Assembly (NCBI GenBank): GCA_934402315.1
Contig: CAKRTS010000023.1
Span: 1 to 37,551, forward strand
DNA: 37,551 nt
Direction of reading: 5' to 3'
Origin: an uncultured Acetatifactor sp.
GTDB taxonomy: Bacteria; Bacillota; Clostridia; Lachnospirales; Lachnospiraceae
Both the position numbers and the translations under genes were made by a program. Position 1 is the first letter of the stretch, and each line of letters begins with the position of its first letter. Shown piece by piece: positions 23,911 through 31,700 of this stretch. The notes below the pieces were generated by a model. It worked only from the letters and a program-made list of their open reading frames with translations, was not told the origin of the DNA and searched no databases.

Positions 23911-24438
23911 TCACATCATCATCATTGTCAGCACCACGCTTGCGACTGTCCCGGCGAGCGTGGACAGCAGTGCGCCCGCCAGCGTGTAGCGGGTCTTCGT
24001 GACCTTTGCCGCAAGGAAGTATACACTCATTGTGTAGAAGACCGTCTCCGTACAGCTCATCAGGATGGAGGTCAGCATCCCTGCGTAGGAATCCGGGCCG
24101 GAGGTCTTGAAGATATCGAGGACAAGCCCTGTCGCCGCCGAGGAGGAGAACAGCTTGACGATCAGCAGCGGCATGAGCTGCGCGGGAAGTCCGACCTTCT
24201 CTGTCAGCGGTCCGAGCAGCGTTCCCAGAAGATCGAAGCAGCCGGATGCCCGCAGCATTCCCACCGCCACAAGCAGACCGATCAGCGTCGGCACAATATC
24301 CAACACGATCTTAAGACCGTCCTTTGCCCCGTCCAGAAAGCATTCGTAAACCTTGATCTTCGAGACATATCCGTAGCCGACAATAAAAAAGATCAGGATC
24401 GGTATGATAATATCAGAAATGTGTGCAAGCGCATTCAT
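23911..24438 (-). CDS. spmB: Spore maturation protein B
   Basis: 175 residues, multi-pass membrane protein with the nucleoside-recognition (Gate) domain: IIIPILIFFIVGYGYVSKI, DIVPTLIGLLVAVGMLRASG and LFSSSAATGLVLDIF are typical SpmB segments. SpmA and SpmB are needed for full dehydration of the spore core in Bacillus. It follows spmA with a four-base overlap. Shows that the host is likely a spore former, though SpmAB homologues also occur in some non-sporulating relatives. Confidence 0.92.
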   Translation of the reverse strand: MNALAHISDIIIPILIFFIVGYGYVSKIKVYECFLDGAKDGLKIVLDIVPTLIGLLVAVGMLRASGCFDLLGTLLGPLTEKVGLPAQLMPLLIVKLFSSSAATGLVLDIFKTSGPDSYAGMLTSILMSCTETVFYTMSVYFLAAKVTKTRYTLAGALLSTLAGTVASVVLTMMMM

Positions 24439-25055
24439 CCTCTCTTCCCTCCCCTGTCCTTCAGCTTACAATAAAGGATGGCGACGACCGAGCTGAAAAG
24501 CGTCGCCGCAATTGCGGGCGCGATAATCGCCGTCGGCTTCACGCTGCCGTACTGGCTCCGATACGCGATCATGTTTACCGGAATCAGCTGCAGGGAAGAA
24601 ATATTCAGGATCAGAAAGCTGCACATCTCATTGCTGGCAGAGCGCTGCGTCGCTGCGCCCTCTCCGTATCCGGGCGTCCCACGCTCCCCCTCCAGCTTTG
24701 CCAGCTCCTCCATTGCCTTCAGACCCGCCGGAGTACACGCCCAGCCAAGCCCCAGAACATTTGCGATAATATTCGTCGCTATGTATTCTCTGGCGGGGTG
24801 ACTCTTGGGGATGCGCGGAAAGAGAAAGGTCAGGAATGGGGAAATGCCCTTTGTCAGTCTTTCAATCAGCCCCGCCTTCTTCGCAATTTCCATCAGCCCC
24901 ATCCAGAGGGCAACTACGCCCGCCATCGTCAGGCAGAGCGAAATCGCCTCACCCGCACTGTTCAGCGCCGCGTTCGTCACATCGCTCATCCTGCCTGTGA
25001 ACGCGGCATAGACCACAGCCAGAAGAATCATCACCGCCCAGATCATGTTTAACAT
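24435..25055 (-). CDS. spmA: Spore maturation protein A
   Basis: 206 residues from the ATG at 25055 (MLNMIWAVMILLAVVYAAF), the usual SpmA beginning, with AAAGG about 11 bases upstream; a start at 25103 would add 16 basic residues. Contains WMGLMEIAKKAGLIERLTK, NIIANVLGLGWACTPAGLKAM and NISSLQLIPVNMIAYR, all hallmark SpmA regions. Multi-pass membrane protein acting with SpmB in spore core maturation. First of the pair, separated from lrgB by a terminator, so it needs its own promoter (not identified). Confidence 0.92.
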   Translation of the reverse strand: MLNMIWAVMILLAVVYAAFTGRMSDVTNAALNSAGEAISLCLTMAGVVALWMGLMEIAKKAGLIERLTKGISPFLTFLFPRIPKSHPAREYIATNIIANVLGLGWACTPAGLKAMEELAKLEGERGTPGYGEGAATQRSASNEMCSFLILNISSLQLIPVNMIAYRSQYGSVKPTAIIAPAIAATLFSSVVAILYCKLKDRGGKRG

Positions 25056-25140
25056 AAAATTCCATGCCTTTCGGTAACCTGCGACCTTGACCCGCAGGCA
25101 CAAAACAGGTTCGTTATCCTATTCTATTCCCTCCGCAGAC

Positions 25141-25171
25141 AAAAAAGACACGGTCTCCTTCAGACCGTGTC
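25141..25171 (-). terminator. Terminator after lrgB
   Basis: GACACGGTCT (25147-25156) pairs with AGACCGTGTC (25162-25171), five-base loop; minus-strand continuation is TTTTTT (25146-25141). A strong intrinsic terminator separating the lrgAB transcript from spmAB. Confidence 0.92.
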
Positions 25172-25187
25172 TCCAAATCATCTCTAT

Positions 25188-25880
25188 TCAGATCAGCTTT
25201 GCAAAGAAGGATACCGCAAAGACCGTCAAAATACCTGTCACAACGATAGAAAGGCTGCTCATGGCGCCCTCTACCTCTCCCATCTCCATCGCTTTGGAGG
25301 TTCCGAGCGCATGGGCACTCGTGCCGATTGCAAGCCCCTTTGCCACAGGCTCCTCAATCTTAAAAAGCTTGCACACCAGCTCCGCCAGAATCGCCCCGAC
25401 AATCCCCGTGATGCAGATTGCGGAAATCGTCAGCGCGGGCATTCCGCCCATCTTTTCCGAGACACCCATGCCAATCGCCGTCGTGATGGACTTCGGAAGC
25501 AGGGTGACATACTGCTCATGGCTGAGCTGAAAGGCAACCGCAAGCAGATAGATGCTTCCCATCGCCGCCAGCACGCCTGCTATGATGCCACCGAAAATTG
25601 CCTTCGGGTACCTTTTCAACAATTCCATCTGCCGGTAGAGCGGAATCGCAAGGCTGACCGTCGCCGGGGTCAGAAGGAACTGGATATATTTCGCGCCGTT
25701 CTGATAGTTCTCATAATCAATGTGAAAGCCGAGAAGCACTGCGATCACCAGAACTGTTGCAATCAGCAGGGGATTCGCCACTGAAAGCTTCGTCTCTTTC
25801 TTGATCCATAAGCCGATCTCATAACAGACCAGCGTCAGGCACACCCCAAAGAATACCGATCCGGTAAGTATCTCATTCAT
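25188..25880 (-). CDS. lrgB: LrgB/CidB family membrane protein
   Basis: 230 residues from the ATG at 25880, four bases after GGAGGAG; the longer frame to 25949 has no such site. Multi-pass membrane protein with LrgB landmarks SITTAIGMGVSEKMGG and ICITGIVGAILAELV, then AIGTSAHALGTSKAMEMGE. LrgAB/CidAB proteins modulate murein hydrolase activity and autolysis and can transport pyruvate. Overlaps the lrgA stop by eight bases. Confidence 0.92.
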   Translation of the reverse strand: MNEILTGSVFFGVCLTLVCYEIGLWIKKETKLSVANPLLIATVLVIAVLLGFHIDYENYQNGAKYIQFLLTPATVSLAIPLYRQMELLKRYPKAIFGGIIAGVLAAMGSIYLLAVAFQLSHEQYVTLLPKSITTAIGMGVSEKMGGMPALTISAICITGIVGAILAELVCKLFKIEEPVAKGLAIGTSAHALGTSKAMEMGEVEGAMSSLSIVVTGILTVFAVSFFAKLI

Positions 25881-26262
25881 GGCTCTCCTCCTGTAAACCG
25901 GGCTCACCCTGATTTTTCCTGTCGTGCCGCATGATGCCCTGCGCCACACGCCCCGTGACTACCATGATAAACACCGTCGTCACAAGACAGGCAATGCACA
26001 AGGGCACAAGCATATCCGCCAGCGCTTCCACATTCGTGATGAGACTGACCGTCGGCGGTACAAACAATATCGGCATGATCTCAACGAGAAAATCCGCCGC
26101 ACCCTCGACCTTCTCGATCGGAATAAGCTTTGTCACCAGTCCGATCAGCATCAGCACCAGCCCGTAAACGCTGGCAGCGATCGGCAGTGGAATCAGAAAC
26201 TCCATAAGCTCCGCCACAAAAGAAACTGACATAATAATTGCAACCTGTCGAACATATTTCAT
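25873..26262 (-). CDS. lrgA: LrgA/CidA family holin-like protein
   Basis: 129 residues with four predicted membrane helices; the segments LPLPIAASVYGLVLMLIGL-type (here LIPLPIAASVYGLVLM), FVPPTVSLI and LVTTVFIMVVTGRVAQ are the family pattern. Holin-like partner of LrgB. Ends in a charged cytoplasmic tail. The ribosome site for the ATG at 26262 is weak. Confidence 0.92.
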   Translation of the reverse strand: MKYVRQVAIIMSVSFVAELMEFLIPLPIAASVYGLVLMLIGLVTKLIPIEKVEGAADFLVEIMPILFVPPTVSLITNVEALADMLVPLCIACLVTTVFIMVVTGRVAQGIMRHDRKNQGEPGLQEESHE

Positions 26263-26288
26263 CCTTCGTTACTTTGACCTCTGTTCTT

Positions 26289-26468
26289 CTAAATCTGATG
26301 CCGCACCACGGCATATTCATCATCCAGCCGGAAATAGGGACATTCGCGCTGTGTGCCGGAAAGGAAACGGTACATCTCGTCCTCATCCAGATTCACCAAG
26401 CAGCAATAGCACTCATAGTCCTCGTCGTACACATAGTTGACACATGCGTCACAATTTGATGCTGCCAT
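26289..26468 (-). CDS. DUF6472-like cysteine-rich small protein
   Basis: 59 residues: MAASNCDACVNYVYDEDYEC, then CCLVNLDEDEMYRFLSG and RECPYFRLDDEYAVVRHQ. GGAGG is seven bases before the ATG. Cysteine pairs (CDAC, CYCC, C in RECPYF) and many acidic residues suggest a small metal-binding protein, typical of Lachnospiraceae and near rsmI. Function unknown. Confidence 0.8.
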   Translation of the reverse strand: MAASNCDACVNYVYDEDYECYCCLVNLDEDEMYRFLSGTQRECPYFRLDDEYAVVRHQI

Positions 26469-26489
26469 CTTCTCGCCTCCATTCGCCCT

Positions 26490-27350
26490 TCATTCTTCCC
26501 CGCCATCCGCGGCTTTGTTCAGATGTGCGTAGATGTCGCGCTTGCCGACGCCGCGATCCTTGGCGACCTGCTTCATCGCCGTCTTGTGATCCATTCCCTG
26601 CTCCTCGTAGTAAGCCATATGCTCTTCGATCGACATGCTCTCCCACGACGCGATCTCCTCGCGGCGCTTTTCCTCATGGCTCTTACCCTCAAGCACCAGC
26701 ACGTATTCGCCTCTCGGCTCTTCCTTTTCATAAAATGCCAGCGCATTTTCCAGCGTGGTCGGCATTACAGTTTCAAATTTTTTCGTAAGCTCCCGGCATA
26801 TCGTAATCCGGCGCTCGCCGAGCGCATCATGCAGCTCCTCCAGTGTGCGGATCAGGTGATGCGGCGCCTCGTACAGAATCATTGTACGGCTCTCCGCCGC
26901 CAGCTCCTCCAGTATCTGCTTCTTCTCCTTCTTATCTGCCGGAAGGAACCCTTCAAAGCAGAACCGTCTCGTGGATAAGCCCGAGAGCGTCAGCGCTGTA
27001 ATACATGCCGCAGGGCCCGGCAGGGATGTGACACGGATGTTACTTTCAAGGCACATCTGTACGAGCACCTCTCCGGGATCGGATATTGCCGGAGTTCCCG
27101 CATCCGTAATCAGCGCAATATTCTGCCCCGACTGCAGCTGTGAGACCAGCTGTCTCGCCTTCTCAACCTTGTTATACTCATGATAGCTGGTCATCGGAGT
27201 ATGAATGTCAAAATGGTTTAAGAGCTTAATGCTGTTCCTCGTGTCCTCCGCAGCGATGACGTCAACCGTCTGGAGTGTCTCGACCACTCTCGGCGTCATG
27301 TCCTGCAGGTTCCCGATTGGTGTCGCACATAAATACAAAGTACCTGACAC
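26490..27350 (-). CDS. rsmI: 16S rRNA (cytidine-1402-2'-O)-methyltransferase
   Basis: 286 residues from the GTG at 27350 (MSGTLYLCATPIGNLQD), eight bases after AGGAGG; the TTG at 27371 in the same frame lies upstream of that site and is not used. SAM-dependent tetrapyrrole-methylase fold: PIGNLQDMTPR, AAEDTRNS, ALITDAGTPAISDPG, LPGPAACITAL. Methylates the ribose of C1402 in the decoding centre. C-terminal extension (KTAMKQVAKDRGVGKRDIY) is typical. Follows the trmN6-like gene. Confidence 0.95.
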   Translation of the reverse strand: MSGTLYLCATPIGNLQDMTPRVVETLQTVDVIAAEDTRNSIKLLNHFDIHTPMTSYHEYNKVEKARQLVSQLQSGQNIALITDAGTPAISDPGEVLVQMCLESNIRVTSLPGPAACITALTLSGLSTRRFCFEGFLPADKKEKKQILEELAAESRTMILYEAPHHLIRTLEELHDALGERRITICRELTKKFETVMPTTLENALAFYEKEEPRGEYVLVLEGKSHEEKRREEIASWESMSIEEHMAYYEEQGMDHKTAMKQVAKDRGVGKRDIYAHLNKAADGGEE

Positions 27351-27367
27351 TAACGTCACCTCCTGTT

Positions 27368-28105
27368 TCAAAATCCGTATAAGTCTCTGATCTCCGGCAT
27401 ATAGACACCCGGCTTTTCAAATACGATCAGCGGTTTCTCCACCGTCATGCGCGGCTTTCCTCCCCGCACTGCCTCAAGAAGAACCATATTGGGCTCCTTG
27501 TCCACATAAGGATATACGAGCTGCATCCTCTTCGGCTCCAGCTTATACTGCATCAATGTCCCCATCAGCTCTGCCAGCCGGAACGGCCGGTGTACCAGAA
27601 AGAAATGTCCTCCCGGCTTCAGCAGCTTTGCCGTCTGTCTCGCCACATCCTCAAAGGTACACAGGATCTCGTGCCGGGCGATTGCCTTCGGCGCATCCGG
27701 GTTCGTAATGCCGTGCTGCCCGATCATATACGGCGGGTTACATGTGACACAATCAAAGGAAGCAGACGGGAAATATGTGTCTGCTTCCTTGATGTCTCCT
27801 GTCACAATATCAATTTTGTCTGTCAGATGATTCAGCGCAACGCTCCTCGCTGCCATGTCTGCGCTCTCCGGCTGTATCTCAAGCCCGGTCAGATGTGCAC
27901 AGTGATATTTTGCCTCCATCAGAAGCGGAATGATGCCCGTCCCTGTTCCGAGATCCAGCAGCCGGTCGTTTTCCCCGGCGTGCGCAAATCCGGTGAGCAG
28001 GACGGCATCCATGCCAAAACAGAATTTCTCGGGATTCTGGATGATGTGGTAGCCGTTCCGCTGCAGATCATCCACTCTCTCATTATCCTTCAGACTGATT
28101 GTCAT
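27368..28105 (-). CDS. TrmN6-like (YabB-type) methyltransferase
   Basis: 245 residues from the ATG at 28105 (MTISLKDNERVDDLQRNGYH). SAM motif LLDLGTGTGIIPLLM, and the catalytic NPPY (VTCNPPYMIG) of N6-adenine methyltransferases; FCFGMDAVLLTGFA at the N-terminus is the TrmN6 pattern. Modifies A37 of tRNA1-Val in E. coli; the Firmicutes homologue is YabB. The open frame extends to 28750 but the upstream part is only the antisense-frame reading of the ricT repeat. Overlaps ricT by 23 bases. Confidence 0.92.
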   Translation of the reverse strand: MTISLKDNERVDDLQRNGYHIIQNPEKFCFGMDAVLLTGFAHAGENDRLLDLGTGTGIIPLLMEAKYHCAHLTGLEIQPESADMAARSVALNHLTDKIDIVTGDIKEADTYFPSASFDCVTCNPPYMIGQHGITNPDAPKAIARHEILCTFEDVARQTAKLLKPGGHFFLVHRPFRLAELMGTLMQYKLEPKRMQLVYPYVDKEPNMVLLEAVRGGKPRMTVEKPLIVFEKPGVYMPEIRDLYGF

Positions 28106-29462
28106 TGTGTCTTGCTTGTCCTTCCTGATTTCCCGGTTTCTGACGATTGTGTCGGTTTCTATGATAGTTCTGCCGGTTCCTGTTCTCACGGCGCTGTTCG
28201 CCTTCCTGACGGTTCCCCTGTGCATTGCCGTCCGCATTCTCGTAACGTCTCTCGTTATTCTGGCGGTTCGGGCGGTTTCCCTGCGCGCTGCTGTCCCCAT
28301 TCTCATAGCGTCTCTCGTTATTCTGACGATTCTGGCGCGGTTCGCCGTTCTGGCGGTTTCTGTTGTCACGGCGCTGCTCACCGTTCTGCCGGTTCCTGTT
28401 CTCACGGCGCTGCTCGCCCTCCTGACGGTTCCCCTGCGCATTGCCGTCCCCGTTCTCATAGCGTGTCTCGCTATTCTGGCGGTTCTGACGCTGCTCACCG
28501 CCCTGACGTCCGCGGTTCCGGCTATTCTGGCGCTGTCCGGCTTCCGGCTGTTCCGCTTTCTCAGTGGTCTCCTGCTGCTCTTCTTCCTCGAGCTTCTCAA
28601 GCTCCTGCATTTCCTCTCTGGACAGATCAACCTTGTCCTTCTTGCCATGTCTGCGGCGGAATTGCAGCTGTTCCACCGGATACTCCTTAATCTCCTTTTC
28701 GTCACCCTCCTCGACAACGACCTTGACAAGCTGACGCAGAACATTAACACTCTGCACCTCGCCCTTCAGACCGTCCTCCGTGGTCACATAATCTCCGATT
28801 CCGGGCAGCTTACGGTTTAATTCCTCGTAAGTCTCCTCCTCATTTTTCAGACAGCACATCAGCCTGCCGCACACACCGGAAATCTTTGTCGGATTAAGGG
28901 ACAGATTCTGCTCCTTCGCCATCTTGATCGACACCGGCACAAAATCCGCCAGATAGCTGTGACAGCAGAGCGGCCGTCCGCAGATACCGATTCCGCCGAC
29001 AATCTTTGTTTCGTCCCGGACACCGATCTGCCGCAGCTCGATTCTGGTCTTAAAGACACCCGCCAGATCCTTTACCAGCTCTCTGAAATCGATACGTCCG
29101 TCCGCTGTAAAATAAAAGAGAACCTTGTTATTGTCAAAGGTATATTCCGCGTCGATGAGCTTCATCTCCAGCTCATGCTTGCGGATCTTCTCGAGGCAGA
29201 TCCTGAAGGCATCCTTCTCCTTGAGCTTGTTGTTTGCCTCCTGCTCGATATCTCTCTCATTCGCAATCCTTATCACAGGCTTAAGAGGCTGGATCACCTT
29301 CTCGTCCTCAACCTCTGTAACACCGGTCATTACTGTTCCAAATTCGATTCCTCGCGCGGTCTCGACAATGACATGGTCTCCCCGCTTTATTTCAAAATTC
29401 AAAGGGTCAAAGAAATAAATCTTGCCCGCTGTCCGAAATCTTACACCAATTACTTTCGTCAT
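28083..29462 (-). CDS. ricT: RicT (YaaT) PSP1-domain protein with long R/N/Q-rich tail
   Basis: 459 residues; the PSP1/RicT core is about 270 (VIGVRFRTAGKIYFFDP to QLQFRR). Conserved cysteines C161, C166, C167 (GICGRPLCCHS) and C198, C203, C204 (GVCGRLMCC) are the iron-sulfur ligands of the Y-complex, which in B. subtilis steers RNase Y maturation of mRNAs. After an acidic stretch (282-304) comes a 130-residue repetitive tail (311-441) of Arg, Asn, Gln, Gly and Glu, absent in Bacillus RicT; such tails often bind RNA or condense (inference). Located between holB and trmN6 as in Bacillus. Confidence 0.93.
   Translation of the reverse strand: MTKVIGVRFRTAGKIYFFDPLNFEIKRGDHVIVETARGIEFGTVMTGVTEVEDEKVIQPLKPVIRIANERDIEQEANNKLKEKDAFRICLEKIRKHELEMKLIDAEYTFDNNKVLFYFTADGRIDFRELVKDLAGVFKTRIELRQIGVRDETKIVGGIGICGRPLCCHSYLADFVPVSIKMAKEQNLSLNPTKISGVCGRLMCCLKNEEETYEELNRKLPGIGDYVTTEDGLKGEVQSVNVLRQLVKVVVEEGDEKEIKEYPVEQLQFRRRHGKKDKVDLSREEMQELEKLEEEEQQETTEKAEQPEAGQRQNSRNRGRQGGEQRQNRQNSETRYENGDGNAQGNRQEGEQRRENRNRQNGEQRRDNRNRQNGEPRQNRQNNERRYENGDSSAQGNRPNRQNNERRYENADGNAQGNRQEGEQRRENRNRQNYHRNRHNRQKPGNQEGQARHNDNQSEG
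28140..28532 (-). repeat. Imperfect tandem repeat encoding the RicT tail
   Basis: Codes for residues 311-441 of RicT. The unit RYENGDGNAQGNR occurs at about 334-346, 385-397 (with SSAQGNR) and 406-418, and GEQRRENRNRQN recurs several times between them. The repeat leaves all six reading frames open, which produces long spurious frames on both strands. Copy number may vary between strains. Confidence 0.8.
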
Positions 29463-29521
29463 CTATCCACCTCACCGGCGCCATGCGCCTTACAAAAATA
29501 TGCGAAAAGCTTCGCAGTAAC

Positions 29522-29566
29522 AAAATAGCAGCCGTAGTGTACAAGCGACACCACAACTGCTATTTT
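29522..29566 (-). terminator. Hairpin between holB and ricT
   Basis: AAAATAGCAG (29522-29531) pairs with CTGCTATTTT (29557-29566), with an inner GTGT/ACAC stem. Runs of T after the minus-strand stem are short, so it may end or attenuate the transcript after holB. The gap 29463-29609 holds no gene. Confidence 0.55.
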
Positions 29567-29609
29567 AACATAAGCCCGCCAAAAATGCTACTGTTAATCC
29601 TTGTCTGTT

Positions 29610-30602
29610 TTATCCGTTCTCCTGTATTGTCAGCATCAGAAGCTCCATGGTAAGGTCGAAGTTCACGTTGGCATCCAGACGCTTTTTCGCCGTATCCAGT
29701 GCTTCAATGATCGTCTCGATTCCCTCATAGCTGCTGCGCTGCGCCGTTCTGCGGAGCGTCTGTATCTCCTCCCGGAAGACAAGGTGATTGACGTCATTCG
29801 TTGCCTTGAAAAGCAGGACATCCCGGTACCAGATGGCGAAAATATCAAGGTAATCGTTGATCTCAAGCTTATATTCCGTGATCTTCCTGATCGCCGCGAT
29901 GATCTCGTTCAGCTCCATGTCCTTTATGTACTTCAACAGAGACAGCGCCTCGGACTTCACATTTTCAAAGTCCTCGCTCGATGCCAGAGCCTTCGCCTTG
30001 CCGATATTTCCCCTCGCAAAAGCGACACAGACCTCCGCCTTATAATCCGGAACATGAAGCTGCTCCATCAGATATTTCTTGACAAGCTCATCTGCCACCG
30101 GCTTCATATTCAGGATGACACAGCGGCTGAGAATGGTCGGCAGAAGAGAATTGACATTCGTCGTCAGCAGCAGAATGACCGCATAGGCAGGCGGTTCCTC
30201 CAGAGTTTTCAGAATCGCGTTCTGTGCCTGCGGCGTCATCTTCTCCGCCTCGTTGACAATATAAATCTTATAGGGGCCGCTGTAGGGTTTGATCCCCACG
30301 TCATTATTGATCTGCGCACGGATGTCGTCGACACTGATGGTATTCGGCTTTTCATGCGTCACATGAATAATATCGGGATGGTTGTCCGACAGCGCCTGTT
30401 TGCAGGAATGACATTCCTGACACGGCTCCGTCCCCTTCTTTTCACATTGCAGCGTCATAGCAAAGATCCGCGCAATGAACTCCTTGCCGGAGGATTTCTC
30501 ACCATTGATGATGTACGCATGGGAAACCTTTCCCGCTCCGACCGCATTCTGCAGGTGTTCCTTCATCTGCTCTTGTCCTATAATGTCCCGAAAGTCAGCC
30601 AT
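29610..30602 (-). CDS. holB: DNA polymerase III delta' subunit
   Basis: 330 residues. Clamp-loader fold: FRDIIGQEQMKEHLQNAV, GEKSSGKEF (34-42; P-loop with GKE in place of GKT, as expected of the non-hydrolysing delta'), zinc cysteines C53, C61, C64 and C67, and IVNEAEKMTPQAQNAILKTLEEPP. Required for loading the beta clamp. Sits between yaaR and ricT, the Firmicutes order. Confidence 0.94.
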   Translation of the reverse strand: MADFRDIIGQEQMKEHLQNAVGAGKVSHAYIINGEKSSGKEFIARIFAMTLQCEKKGTEPCQECHSCKQALSDNHPDIIHVTHEKPNTISVDDIRAQINNDVGIKPYSGPYKIYIVNEAEKMTPQAQNAILKTLEEPPAYAVILLLTTNVNSLLPTILSRCVILNMKPVADELVKKYLMEQLHVPDYKAEVCVAFARGNIGKAKALASSEDFENVKSEALSLLKYIKDMELNEIIAAIRKITEYKLEINDYLDIFAIWYRDVLLFKATNDVNHLVFREEIQTLRRTAQRSSYEGIETIIEALDTAKKRLDANVNFDLTMELLMLTIQENG

Positions 30603-30651
30603 ACTCCCTCATTTCTGTGTACATTTCACACGAATCCTATGTAACTCCTGG

Positions 30652-31092
30652 TCAGGTAAAAATATCCAGCAGCAATCCCCTGATTTCACCGATCTTATTC
30701 AGTATCGCAAGATTATCCTTCTCATCCTTCATAAGCTCCTGCGCCAGCTGATCCAGATTCTCGTCCACAAGGCGGATGATACCGTAAACCCTGTGCCTTC
30801 CCCTTCTGTCCAGAAAATTCTCGCGTGAAAAGGAATGGGAACGCGTCACCACCTCATTCAGAAATTCCTTGACCAGCCCGCGGTAATGTCTCATGTCCTT
30901 CACATCGCGCCGCTTTGCCAGCTTCTCACCCTCCATGGTGATCTCTTCCATCAGATTCTGCAGCCTTGCCTGAAGCTCCGCCTCCTCGATATGACTGGCA
31001 AGCATAAACTTAAAGGTGCCGTCTGTCGGCTGCGTGTTCTGCGTCTGTTCGACAGGCATTGGCTGACTGACCTGATTAACCTTAATGTCCAT
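30652..31092 (-). CDS. YaaR (DUF327) family protein
   Basis: 146 residues, mostly helical and charged. The pattern [32 protein letters not shown]-type (here [15 protein letters not shown]) and [20 protein letters not shown] matches DUF327/YaaR. Function unknown; it precedes holB in Bacillus too, and homologues have been linked to nothing firmer than that context. Confidence 0.9.
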   Translation of the reverse strand: MDIKVNQVSQPMPVEQTQNTQPTDGTFKFMLASHIEEAELQARLQNLMEEITMEGEKLAKRRDVKDMRHYRGLVKEFLNEVVTRSHSFSRENFLDRRGRHRVYGIIRLVDENLDQLAQELMKDEKDNLAILNKIGEIRGLLLDIFT

Positions 31093-31108
31093 ATGCTGCC
31101 CTCCTCTC

Positions 31109-31696
31109 TCAGTTCACGGATTCCATTATGTATTCCTTAATTTCTTCCAGACACTGCTCCAGATTTTCATTGACAAAGCGTCTGGTAACGCCCGCCTCGC
31201 TTATCTTTTCCTCGGAGAAATCCGTGCTGTCCGCCAGAAATCTGCGGCACATCTCCTCATATTTCGGCTTCTCCTGTCTTCGCTCCCTGTCCAATGCCCG
31301 TTGTAGTCTCACCCCGTCATCCAGCTCTATCATGACCGGAAGTATCCTCTCCGCCCCGAAGTACTCCTTAAGGCTGCGGTACGCCTCGAGTGTACCGATC
31401 ATGATGTAATTGCCTGCCTCGGTGATCTGACCGTCATCCGCCGTGAAATAGCGCCACAGCCCGTAAAAGGTATGATATTCACGCGCCTCGATGATCCGTC
31501 CCTGCTCCTTCCAGCGCGCAAAGCCCGCTTCATCCGTAAAGAAATATTCGATTCCCTCGCATTCCCCGTCCCGGATCGGCCTTGTCGTATAGGATACGAT
31601 CGTCTGAAGCCCAAGCGTTTGATCCGCAAGCAGCCTCTTAAATATCGTATCCTTCCCGGTGGAGCTTTTTCCCATCAGGCATATGATCTTTCCCAT
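31109..31696 (-). CDS. Guanylate kinase-like protein in the tmk position
   Basis: 195 residues. P-loop GKSSTGKD at 9-16 and the guanylate-kinase GMP-binding region ([27 protein letters not shown]). The canonical family has SGxGK with GKST; here the loop ends GKDT, as in a clostridial subgroup. The protein occupies the place that thymidylate kinase (tmk) takes in Bacillus, before yaaR-holB. It may be an extra guanylate kinase paralogue; another gmk is likely elsewhere in the genome. The ATG follows GAGGT by about ten bases, four bases after pyk. Confidence 0.85.
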   Translation of the reverse strand: MGKIICLMGKSSTGKDTIFKRLLADQTLGLQTIVSYTTRPIRDGECEGIEYFFTDEAGFARWKEQGRIIEAREYHTFYGLWRYFTADDGQITEAGNYIMIGTLEAYRSLKEYFGAERILPVMIELDDGVRLQRALDRERRQEKPKYEEMCRRFLADSTDFSEEKISEAGVTRRFVNENLEQCLEEIKEYIMESVN

Positions 31697-31700
31697 GGTA

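Noticed and set aside
27590..28690. 366-codon plus-strand frame and the N-terminal extension to 28750 of the trmN6-like frame
   Set aside because: Both arise from the repetitive, GC-rich RicT tail that leaves all frames open; the products are Arg/Ser/Cys/His repeats without family features.
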